Shown: positions 1-5,017 of the stretch, one piece after another
Layout of the letters: each line of letters starts with the position of its first letter
How positions within the stretch are numbered: position 1 is the first letter of the stretch
Assembly (NCBI GenBank): GCA_030830465.1
Contig: JAURMY010000142.1
Coordinates: 1-5,017, forward strand
DNA: 5,017 nt
Source of the DNA: Alphaproteobacteria bacterium
GTDB taxonomy: Bacteria > Pseudomonadota > Alphaproteobacteria > Rhodobacterales > Rhodobacteraceae
Direction: 5' to 3'
The notes under the pieces: model-generated
What the model saw: only the letters and a program-made list of their open reading frames with translations
What the model was told of the DNA's origin: nothing
Databases searched by the model: none
Made by a program: the position numbers and the translations under genes

Positions 1-1
1 C

Positions 2-67
2 GCCGCCGAGGTGGACGATCTCAAGGCGCGCCTGCGCGAATTGCTGAACCGGGCCAGATCGGACTGA
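2..67 (+). CDS. C-terminal end of an unidentified protein (5' end outside window)
   Basis: This is an open frame from the window edge to a TGA at 65-67. The 21 visible residues end in DLKARLRELLNRARSD, a charged, leucine-spaced stretch that would form an amphipathic helix. No family can be named from so short a tail. This frame was chosen because it reads as a plausible helix and stops 7 bases before the end of the convergent P450 gene, which is typical compact spacing. Frame 1 of the plus strand and two minus-strand frames are also open across these bases, so the call is tentative. Confidence 0.5.
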   Translation, partial: AAEVDDLKARLRELLNRARSD

Positions 68-81
68 AACCGCCTCAGGCC
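68..81. repeat. 14-bp sequence shared with 2671-2684, copy 1 (P450 stop)
   Basis: AACCGCCTCAGGCC here is identical to 2671-2684. It spans the end of the P450 gene, reading GCC-TGA-GGCGGTT on the coding strand. Six of the matched bases lie in the last Ala codon plus stop; seven lie beyond the stop. Confidence 0.6.
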
Positions 82-1304
82 AGGGTCACCCGCATATCCC
101 TGATCCCGCGCACCCCGAACAAACCCCGCAGAACCGGTGCCTGGATCAGCCGCGCATTTGGCGCAAGCGCTGCCAGCGCCGACAGGGTTTCCTCCAGTTC
201 AACCCGCGCCAGGGCCTCGCCCAAACAGCGATGCGCCCCGCCGCCAAAGGCCTGATGCAGGGCGGGATGGTCGGTACGGGTGATGTCAAACCGGTCCGGG
301 TCGGCATAGATTTCAGGATCGCGCATCGCCGACAGCAGCGACAAAGAAAAGAACGTTCCGGTCGGAATGCGCGTATCCTCCAGCACAAAATCGCGGCTGG
401 CGATCCGGCCAAGACTGGCCACCACCGGATCAAAGCGCAGCCCCTCATTGGCCACCGCCGCCTTCACCCTGTCCGGGTCGGCCTGAAACTGCGCCATCTG
501 ATCGGGGTTTTCCAGAAGGCGCGCAAAGGTCGAGGCAATGGCACTGCGGGTCGTATCCGACCCCGCAAGGATCAGGCCGACGATCTGAACCCGGATTTCC
601 AGTTCATCCAGCGGCCCGTCGGCCACCCGTGCCAGATAGGCCGACAGGAAATCATCGCGCGGCGTTTTCCGCCGGTCGGCCAGCACGTCTTCGACATAGG
701 CCGTCAGCTCTGTCAGATCGACTTCAGCCGCATCAAAAACCTCTTGCGAGCGGTTCGCCAGAACCCGGATACTGGAATAGACCAGCTTGGTGAAATAGGG
801 GATATCCGCCTCGGGAACGCCCAGAACCGCGGCAATGATCCGCGCCGGCATCGGCCCGGCAATCGCCTCGATGAAATCAATCTCACCCGCCCCCGCAAAG
901 GGCGCAATCAGACGTTCCGCCGTGGCCCTTACATCGGCCCGCATCGCCTTGACGATGGGAAAGGCAAAGGCGCGCGCCAGCGGGGCACGTCGCCTGCGAT
1001 GGGCGTCGCCATTGGAAAACAGCATGACATTGGCGAAAAAGCCCCGCGCCGTGCCTTGCCCGACCCCGCGCATGTCCAAAGGCTCGGTTTCGATCTGCCG
1101 GGTCAGTTCATCGCTCAGAAGCAGCAGCATATGTTCCTGCGAAAACGTCAGAACCCTAAAAAAATCGTCCCGCAGCACCGGGCCAATGGATTTCTGAAGC
1201 CGGACATAGGCGTGATCGTCCATACCGTCCGGACGCGCAGGTGTCACCGGCAGGTCATTCACTTGGCGGCTGAATGTTGGCAACGTGGAACTCTGGACTG
1301 TCAT
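75..1304 (-). CDS. Bacterial cytochrome P450 (class I type)
   Basis: This is a complete 409-residue soluble P450, the usual length for bacterial enzymes, with no signal peptide or membrane anchor. It should be a cytosolic haem-thiolate monooxygenase that takes two electrons from a ferredoxin and reductase. Landmarks in order: helix C basic segment HRRRR at 102-106 (H102 and R106 in the usual haem-propionate positions); I-helix oxygen-activation motif AGSDTT at 247-252 with the acid-alcohol pair D250/T251; K-helix ExxR as EGLR at 287-290; DPDRF at 334-338, the counterpart of the PERF arginine; and the haem loop FGGGAHRCLG at 353-362 with ligand Cys360. All catalytic landmarks are intact. The ATG is preceded by GGAGGT at 5 nt. 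It lies 59 bp downstream of the ATC hydrolase-like gene on the same strand, so co-transcription is likely. No ferredoxin or reductase gene is visible. The substrate cannot be told from sequence; the CYP family needs database comparison. Confidence 0.96.
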   Translation of the reverse strand: MTVQSSTLPTFSRQVNDLPVTPARPDGMDDHAYVRLQKSIGPVLRDDFFRVLTFSQEHMLLLLSDELTRQIETEPLDMRGVGQGTARGFFANVMLFSNGDAHRRRRAPLARAFAFPIVKAMRADVRATAERLIAPFAGAGEIDFIEAIAGPMPARIIAAVLGVPEADIPYFTKLVYSSIRVLANRSQEVFDAAEVDLTELTAYVEDVLADRRKTPRDDFLSAYLARVADGPLDELEIRVQIVGLILAGSDTTRSAIASTFARLLENPDQMAQFQADPDRVKAAVANEGLRFDPVVASLGRIASRDFVLEDTRIPTGTFFSLSLLSAMRDPEIYADPDRFDITRTDHPALHQAFGGGAHRCLGEALARVELEETLSALAALAPNARLIQAPVLRGLFGVRGIRDMRVTLA

Positions 1305-1309
1305 CGCGC

Positions 1310-1315
1310 ACCTCC
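1310..1315 (-). promoter_or_regulatory. Shine-Dalgarno of the P450 gene
   Basis: GGAGGT on the minus strand lies 5 nt before the ATG and supports that start. The bases on either side (1305-1309 and 1317-1321) are complementary, CGCGC with GCGCG, so the site would sit in the 7-nt loop of a possible 5-bp hairpin. Confidence 0.8.
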
Positions 1316-1363
1316 GGCGCGACTATGACCGTGCCGCCGGCCAATTTCCAGTATGACGCAGGG

Positions 1364-1867
1364 TCATGCCCCGCCGCCCCTGCCGGCCCCGAAATCATAG
1401 CGAAAGGTGCAGCATTCCGCCCCGCCCATGATGGTTTGCGCCCGTTCAAGAACCGCCTTCGGATTAAAGCCTTCCACCATGGCATAATCCCGGTTGCAGG
1501 ATAATACCGCCCCCAGATCCGCGATCCCAAGGGCGCGGTACATCTCCGCATAGCGGCACCGGGTCACGTTGAAATCCAACCTGTCCTGCGATTGTTCCAA
1601 AACCTCGATTTCCAAAGCCCCGCCGCGGGTCCAGAATTCCAGCGTGGTCAGAAAGGCCTCGGCGTCATCGCCATATTCCGCCGCCAGTGCGGCGCCCTGT
1701 TCCCGCGCAAGGGCCTCGATCACGTCCCGCACGATGGCCACCACCCTGTCGCGGCCAAAGGCATCGGCCAGCGCGTTGATCACCGGCGCCAGAATGCGCG
1801 CCTCGGTTTCGCGCCGGGTCAGAACGCCGATCGTCTGGGTCAAAGTATCGGGGAAATCATCCTGCAT
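1364..1867 (-). CDS. L-2-amino-thiazoline-4-carboxylate (ATC) hydrolase family protein
   Basis: This is a complete 167-residue soluble protein with no signal peptide. The N-terminal half (about 1-75) looks helical and is rich in Ala, Glu and Arg. The C-terminal half carries the family signature as I know it from Pfam ATC_hydrolase: [11 protein letters not shown] at 104-114, LSCNRD at 122-127, [10 protein letters not shown] at 141-150 and CCTFRYDF at 152-159. Cysteines 104, 124, 152 and 153 are the obvious candidate catalytic or metal-binding residues. The founding Pseudomonas enzyme opens the thiazoline ring of L-ATC to give N-carbamoyl-L-cysteine, on the way to L-cysteine. Many relatives are annotated only by similarity, so the substrate here is uncertain. 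The downstream N-carbamoyl-L-cysteine amidohydrolase of that pathway is not in the window. The gene starts 38 bp after rluA and is followed 59 bp later by the P450. The ATG has AGGAGG 5 nt upstream. The Gly-rich tail (GAGRGGGA) is unremarkable. Family is fairly sure, function is not. Confidence 0.85.
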   Translation of the reverse strand: MQDDFPDTLTQTIGVLTRRETEARILAPVINALADAFGRDRVVAIVRDVIEALAREQGAALAAEYGDDAEAFLTTLEFWTRGGALEIEVLEQSQDRLDFNVTRCRYAEMYRALGIADLGAVLSCNRDYAMVEGFNPKAVLERAQTIMGGAECCTFRYDFGAGRGGGA

Positions 1868-1872
1868 GGCTG

Positions 1873-1878
1873 CCTCCT
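1873..1878 (-). promoter_or_regulatory. Shine-Dalgarno of the ATC hydrolase-like gene
   Basis: A perfect AGGAGG lies 5 nt before the ATG and fixes the start. Its 3' half falls in the arm AGGCA (1871-1875), which can pair with TGCCT (1885-1889) across a 9-nt loop. This weak 5-bp hairpin would partly cover the site. Confidence 0.8.
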
Positions 1879-1905
1879 GTTGGCAGGCAGACTAGCCTCA
1901 AAAGC

Positions 1906-2595
1906 TCAAAAAGGACAGGGGCATTCAAACCGCATCGTCTCACCCCGGCTGTCGGTAAAGGCCAAGGATTCCGCATGCAGCAACAACCGGCCCGCCGCCG
2001 CCAAAGCGGGCCCTTGGGCATAAAACGGATCGCCCAGAATGGGATGTCCCAACGCCAGCATATGCACCCGCAACTGATGGCTTCTGCCGGTTTTCGGAAA
2101 CAGCCGCAGCCGCGTCCGCTCCGGGCCGCGCCCGATCACCTGCCAGTGTGTTACCGCGGGTTTTCCGGTTGCGTGACAGACTTTGTGCAAGGGCCGGTTC
2201 GGCCAATCCACCACAACCGGCAGGTCGATCACACCCGCATCGCCCTCCACTTCACCGAAAACCTCGGCGACATAGGTCTTTTCCACCAAACGCTTTTCGA
2301 ACTGCAAATTCAGGTGCCGCTGCACCGACGGCTTGCGGGCAAAAACCATGATCCCCGAAGTGTCCCGGTCCAGCCTGTGCACCAGCAAGGCCCCCGGATA
2401 GCGCGCCTTCATCCGCGTCTCGAGGCAATCCGCCAAATGCGCGCCCTTGCCCGGCACGGACAGCAACCCCGAAGGCTTGTTCACCAAAAGCAGCCGAATA
2501 TCCTGAAACAGAATCTCCAGCGGCCCGGCCGGTGGCGCATACAGATCGGATCCCTGCACGCCCCCGCCTTCCGATCCCGTCCCCGCATCCGTCAT
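1906..2595 (-). CDS. rluA: RluA-type pseudouridine synthase (23S rRNA / tRNA)
   Basis: This is a complete 229-residue enzyme, close to the 219 residues of E. coli RluA, which isomerises U746 in 23S rRNA and U32 in several tRNAs. The catalytic motif HRLDRDTSG is at 73-81, with nucleophile Asp76. Stretches that, from memory, match E. coli RluA almost word for word are VNKPSGLLSVPG at 38-49, DWPNRP at 130-135, KVC.ATGKPA at 138-147 and GRSHQLRVHMLALGHPILGD at 170-189. There is no N-terminal S4 domain, as expected for RluA and unlike RluC/RluD. These matches favour RluA itself over a general family call. The ATG has AGGGAA 5 nt upstream, a modest site. The first 20 or so residues are Gly/Ser-rich and not conserved, so a start at the GTG of Val13 (preceded by GGAAGG) is possible. 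A GC hairpin lies only 26 nt upstream of the ATG. Confidence 0.93.
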   Translation of the reverse strand: MTDAGTGSEGGGVQGSDLYAPPAGPLEILFQDIRLLLVNKPSGLLSVPGKGAHLADCLETRMKARYPGALLVHRLDRDTSGIMVFARKPSVQRHLNLQFEKRLVEKTYVAEVFGEVEGDAGVIDLPVVVDWPNRPLHKVCHATGKPAVTHWQVIGRGPERTRLRLFPKTGRSHQLRVHMLALGHPILGDPFYAQGPALAAAGRLLLHAESLAFTDSRGETMRFECPCPF

Positions 2596-2600
2596 CTTTG

Positions 2601-2606
2601 TTCCCT
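2601..2606 (-). promoter_or_regulatory. Probable Shine-Dalgarno of rluA
   Basis: AGGGAA lies 5 nt before the ATG at 2595. It is weaker than the sites of the two downstream genes, so it supports this start without excluding the in-frame GTG 12 codons later. Confidence 0.5.
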
Positions 2607-2612
2607 AAATAC

Positions 2613-2628
2613 TCCGGGGGTCCGGGGG
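2613..2628. repeat. Tandem 8-bp repeat TCCGGGGG x2
   Basis: TCCGGGGG occurs twice back to back (2613-2620 and 2621-2628). Most of the second copy (2622-2628) lies in the left arm of the adjacent 8-bp hairpin. The first copy's CCGGGGG could pair with the same right arm, so two alternative hairpins are possible. The layout resembles GC-rich intergenic motifs that I recall seeing often in Rhodobacteraceae genomes. Confidence 0.75.
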
Positions 2629-2640
2629 CGGCGCCCCCGG
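2622..2640 (-). terminator. GC-rich hairpin, probable terminator of the dehydrogenase gene
   Basis: CCGGGGGC and GCCCCCGG form a perfect 8-bp stem around a 3-nt loop. It starts 37 nt after the dehydrogenase stop in the direction of minus-strand transcription. The sequence that follows on the minus strand reads GGAGTATTTAGGG, so there is only a short T run rather than a classic U-tract. The position between two genes and the very stable stem favour a terminator. A transcript-end stabiliser, or a structured 5' leader of rluA, are alternatives. Confidence 0.6.
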
Positions 2641-2650
2641 CCCGGCCCAA

Positions 2651-2677
2651 CAGGCAAAGCCTGGCGGGAGAACCGCC
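2651..2677 (-). repeat. Two abutting short hairpins directly after the dehydrogenase stop
   Basis: On the minus strand the stop codon is followed at once by GGCGG-TTCTC-CCGCC (2663-2677, 5-bp stem, 5-nt loop). Next comes CAGGC-TTT-GCCTG (2651-2663, 5-bp stem, 3-nt loop), sharing one base with the first. Together with the 8-bp hairpin at 2622-2640 they make three stem-loops in 56 nt. They may stack and protect or end the message; no individual role can be assigned. Confidence 0.55.
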
Positions 2678-2684
2678 TCAGGCC
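2671..2684. repeat. 14-bp sequence shared with 68-81, copy 2 (dehydrogenase stop)
   Basis: This is the second exact copy of AACCGCCTCAGGCC, placed identically over the final Ala codon and TGA of the dehydrogenase gene. Here the downstream GGCGG is one arm of the first post-stop hairpin, whereas the matching CCGCC arm is absent at the P450 end. Confidence 0.6.
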
Positions 2685-5017
2685 TTCACCCTTTCGCTTT
2701 TCGGATCGTAAAGCGGCGCGATTGATGCCCGTGCTTTCACCCGCACCCCGGCCACATCCACCTCGTAATCCGACGCCAGAACCTCGGCCACGCTTTCGCC
2801 CTTGCACGGCACATAGCCCATGCCGACCGCACCGCCCAGATGATGGCCATAAGCGCCCGAAGTCAAAAAGCTCACGATCTTGCCGTCGCGCAGCAAGGGT
2901 TCGTTGTGATAGACCAGAGGTACGGGATCCTCCAGCAGGAACTGCACCATCCGCCGCTCCAGTCCCGCCTCGCGCTTTCTGAGAACCGCGTCGCGCCCGA
3001 TGAAATCCGGTTTGCCGGTTTTCACCGCAAAGCCCAGACCCGCCTCCAGCACATGATCCTCGCAGGTGATGTCATGGCCGAAATGGCGGAACGCCTTTTC
3101 CGCCCGGCAACTGTCCATCATATGCATGCCGCACAGCTTCAGGTCCAGTTCGGCGCCCGCTTCCCACAGGGTTTCAAACACATGGCCCGCCATGTCGGCT
3201 GACATGTAAATCTCCCAACCCAGCTCGCCCACATAGGACACCCGGTGCGCCCGGGCCAGACCCATGCCGATCTCGATCGTCTGCGCGGTGCCAAACGGGT
3301 TGGTTGCATTGGAAAAGTCGTTCGGGCTGACCTTTTGCATCAGGTCCCGCGCCTTTGGTCCCATCACCGCCAGAACCCCCTCGCCGGCGGTCACATCGGT
3401 GACGACGACGCGGCGCTCGCCCGCGTGACGCTGCATCCAGGTCTGATCCGCCAACCGTGTCGCCGCCGGGGTCACCACCAGATAGGCGGTTTCGCTCAGC
3501 CGGGTCACGGTCACATCCGCCTCGATCCCGCCACGGCTGTTCAGAAACTGGGTATAGACGATCTTGCCCGCAGGCACCGCCATGTCAGCCCCGCAGATAT
3601 GGTTCAGGAACGCTTCCGCATCCGGCCCCTCGACCCGCAATTTGCCGAACGAAGACATGTCATACATGCCGACATTGCCGCGCACCGCGCGATGCTCGGC
3701 GGCGGCATTTTCAAACCAGTTCTGCCGCTTCCAGGAATAAGTGTATTCCGGTTCCTGCCCCGGATTGGCAAACCAGTTGGCGCGTTCCCAGCCCATGATC
3801 TCGCCCATCGCCGCGCCCCGGTCCAACAAGTGCTGGTGAAACGGCGTGCGCCGCACCCCGCGCGCGGTGGCCTTCTGGCGATAGGGGAAATGGTCGGCGT
3901 AAAGCAGGCCCAAAGTTTCCTTTGACCGCTCAAACAGATAGGTCTTGTTGCCCTGAAACGGCTGGTTGCGGGCGACATCGACATCGCCCAGATCAAACGG
4001 CCTTTGCCCGTCCTGCATCCATTGCGCCAGCGCCATGCCGGCCCCGCCCGCCGATTGAATGCCGATCGAGTTGAACCCGGCGGCAACCCAAAAATTGTCC
4101 ACTTCCAACGACTGCCCCAGGTTATAGGCGTCATCCGGCGTGAAACTTTCCGGCCCGTTGAAGAACGTGTGAATGCCTGCATCCGCCAGCATTGGCAGGC
4201 GGTTCACCGCGCGCTCAAGGATCGGTTCAAAATGGTCGAAATCCTCGGGCAACTGGTCAAATTCGAAATCCGCCGGGATGCCTTTCATGCCCCAGGTTTT
4301 GCTGACCGGTTCAAACGCGCCCAGCAGATATTTGCCCGCGTCTTCCTTGTAATAGGCGCATTCATCCGGCACCCGCAGCACCGGCATCTGGGTCAGGCCG
4401 GGGATCGGCTCGGTCACGATATAGAAATGCTCACAGGCATGCAGCGGCACGTTTACGCCGGCCATCCGGCCAACCTCATGGCCCCACATGCCGCCGCAAT
4501 TGATCACATGCTCAGCCTCGATCCGGCCCTGTTCACCGCCGCTTTCCCATGTCACGCCGGTCGCACGGCGGCCCGCAACATCAACCCCGGTCACCCGCAC
4601 CCGCTCGGCCACCACGGCGCCCCGGTTGCGTGCGCCCTTGGCCAGGGCCTGGGCGATGTTGGCCGGATCGCCTTGCCCGTCGGTCGGCAGCCAGACGCCC
4701 CCCTTGACCCCGTCAAGATTCAGGTGCTGATAGCGATCCTTGACCTCGGCGGGCGACAATTCCTCGACCGGAACGCCAAAGGCCCGCGCCATGGCGGCGT
4801 TGCGGTAAAGTTCCTCCAGCCGCTCGTCCGTCAGCGCAACCGAGACGGACCCGACCGTCCGCATCCCGGTGGCAACGCCGGTTTCGGCCTCAAGCCCGGT
4901 GTAAAGATCCGCCGAATATTTCGCCAAGCGGGTCATATTCTGCGTCGCCCGCAATTGCGCAATCAAACCAGCCGCATGCCATGTTGTGCCGCATGTCAAT
5001 TGTTTGCGCTCGAGCAA
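2678..5017 (-). CDS. FAD-dependent dimethylglycine/sarcosine dehydrogenase family protein (5' end outside window)
   Basis: There are 779 visible codons. The N-terminal Rossmann GxGxxG segment, probably 30-40 residues, lies beyond the window, so the TTG at the edge is an internal Leu rather than a start. Numbering from the edge, the FAD/amine oxidase part (about 1-335) includes TTWHAAGL at 11-18, whose His14 matches the histidine that holds FAD covalently in mammalian dimethylglycine and sarcosine dehydrogenases. It also includes EHFYIVTE at 196-203 and AYYKED at 221-226; His197 and Tyr222/223 appear to match the catalytic His/Tyr of Arthrobacter dimethylglycine oxidase. NGPESFTPD at 287-295 and AGFNSIGIQSAGG at 313-325 close the FAD site. 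A linker domain follows (about 336-390), then a GcvT-like folate domain with YDMSSFGKL at 452-460, Asp501 as likely folate contact and YVGELGWEI at 595-603, and a GcvT C-terminal barrel ending DPKSERVKA. Known relatives demethylate the amine, pass electrons to ETF and load the one-carbon unit on tetrahydrofolate. Dimethylglycine versus sarcosine cannot be settled here. Confidence 0.92.
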   Translation of the reverse strand: MLERKQLTCGTTWHAAGLIAQLRATQNMTRLAKYSADLYTGLEAETGVATGMRTVGSVSVALTDERLEELYRNAAMARAFGVPVEELSPAEVKDRYQHLNLDGVKGGVWLPTDGQGDPANIAQALAKGARNRGAVVAERVRVTGVDVAGRRATGVTWESGGEQGRIEAEHVINCGGMWGHEVGRMAGVNVPLHACEHFYIVTEPIPGLTQMPVLRVPDECAYYKEDAGKYLLGAFEPVSKTWGMKGIPADFEFDQLPEDFDHFEPILERAVNRLPMLADAGIHTFFNGPESFTPDDAYNLGQSLEVDNFWVAAGFNSIGIQSAGGAGMALAQWMQDGQRPFDLGDVDVARNQPFQGNKTYLFERSKETLGLLYADHFPYRQKATARGVRRTPFHQHLLDRGAAMGEIMGWERANWFANPGQEPEYTYSWKRQNWFENAAAEHRAVRGNVGMYDMSSFGKLRVEGPDAEAFLNHICGADMAVPAGKIVYTQFLNSRGGIEADVTVTRLSETAYLVVTPAATRLADQTWMQRHAGERRVVVTDVTAGEGVLAVMGPKARDLMQKVSPNDFSNATNPFGTAQTIEIGMGLARAHRVSYVGELGWEIYMSADMAGHVFETLWEAGAELDLKLCGMHMMDSCRAEKAFRHFGHDITCEDHVLEAGLGFAVKTGKPDFIGRDAVLRKREAGLERRMVQFLLEDPVPLVYHNEPLLRDGKIVSFLTSGAYGHHLGGAVGMGYVPCKGESVAEVLASDYEVDVAGVRVKARASIAPLYDPKSERVKA

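Noticed and set aside
64..78. CTGA-7 nt-TCAG inverted repeat between the plus-strand tail and the P450
   Set aside because: It is the unavoidable complementarity of two facing TGA stop codons plus one chance base pair, too short to be a terminator.
231..1328. A long plus-strand open frame (365 codons) opposite the P450
   Set aside because: It lies antisense to a gene with every P450 motif intact. Its product is full of Arg, Gln and His with no recognisable domain, as expected from the mirror of a GC-biased gene.
1255..1551. A minus-strand frame bridging the hydrolase-P450 gap
   Set aside because: It overlaps the well-supported 3' end of the hydrolase gene and the start of the P450 in a different frame and has no family features.
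1868..1905. Terminator between rluA and the ATC hydrolase-like gene
   Set aside because: Only a weak 5-bp stem overlapping the ribosome site is present, with no T run after it. It is better read as a translation-region feature, if anything.
2606..2611. TATTTA as a -10 box for rluA
   Set aside because: The start would fall almost on the ATG, and the expected -35 position is inside the GC hairpin with no resemblance to a -35 box.
1975..2982. A 335-codon plus-strand open frame over rluA and the dehydrogenase end
   Set aside because: It crosses two real genes and the hairpin region. Its Arg/Pro-rich product has no domain and is not credible as a protein.
3245..3925. A plus-strand open frame of 226 codons inside the dehydrogenase
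   Set aside because: It is antisense to the well-conserved folate-binding part of the dehydrogenase and has low-complexity basic composition.
5015..5017. TTG at the window edge as the dehydrogenase start
   Set aside because: The sequence begins in the middle of the FAD-binding fold (LERKQLTCG follows a beta strand in relatives), so the first codon shown is an internal Leu and the true start lies upstream.
1..5017. CRISPR array, tRNA, insertion sequence, toxin-antitoxin or phage defence genes
   Set aside because: No regularly spaced repeats, cloverleaf sequence, transposase motifs or small paired genes were seen on either strand.

Overview
The window is about 5 kb of compact, GC-rich (by eye a little over 60%) bacterial chromosome. 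Strong G/C bias at third codon positions, short intergenic gaps and the make-up of the genes suggest an alphaproteobacterium, most likely a Rhodobacteraceae/Roseobacter-type organism. That placement is inferred from style and gene families, not from a marker gene. No stretch over 300 bases lacks a gene. I see no tRNA, rRNA, CRISPR array, insertion sequence or other mobile element.

Layout from left to right. Positions 2-67 hold the last 21 codons of a plus-strand gene of unknown function. It runs tail to tail into a cytochrome P450 (75-1304, minus), with only 7 bases between the stops. The other genes are also on the minus strand. In transcription order they are: a large flavoprotein of the dimethylglycine/sarcosine dehydrogenase family (2678-5017, 5' end outside the window), an 82-bp gap with three consecutive hairpins, an RluA-type pseudouridine synthase (1906-2595), an L-2-amino-thiazoline-4-carboxylate (ATC) hydrolase-family protein (1364-1867), and the P450.

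The flavoprotein couples oxidative N-demethylation of a methylated glycine (probably dimethylglycine or sarcosine) to tetrahydrofolate, a late step in glycine betaine/choline breakdown. The hairpins after it probably end its transcript. The next three genes are co-directional with gaps of 38 and 59 bp and no convincing terminator, so rluA, the ATC hydrolase-like gene and the P450 may form one operon. RluA is housekeeping RNA modification. The other two look like an accessory metabolic pair with no obvious link to it.

I do not see a clearly new system. The points most worth a second look are the orphan pairing of an ATC hydrolase-family protein with a P450, the hairpin cluster pressed against the start of rluA, and a 14-bp sequence shared across the stop codons of the P450 and the dehydrogenase.
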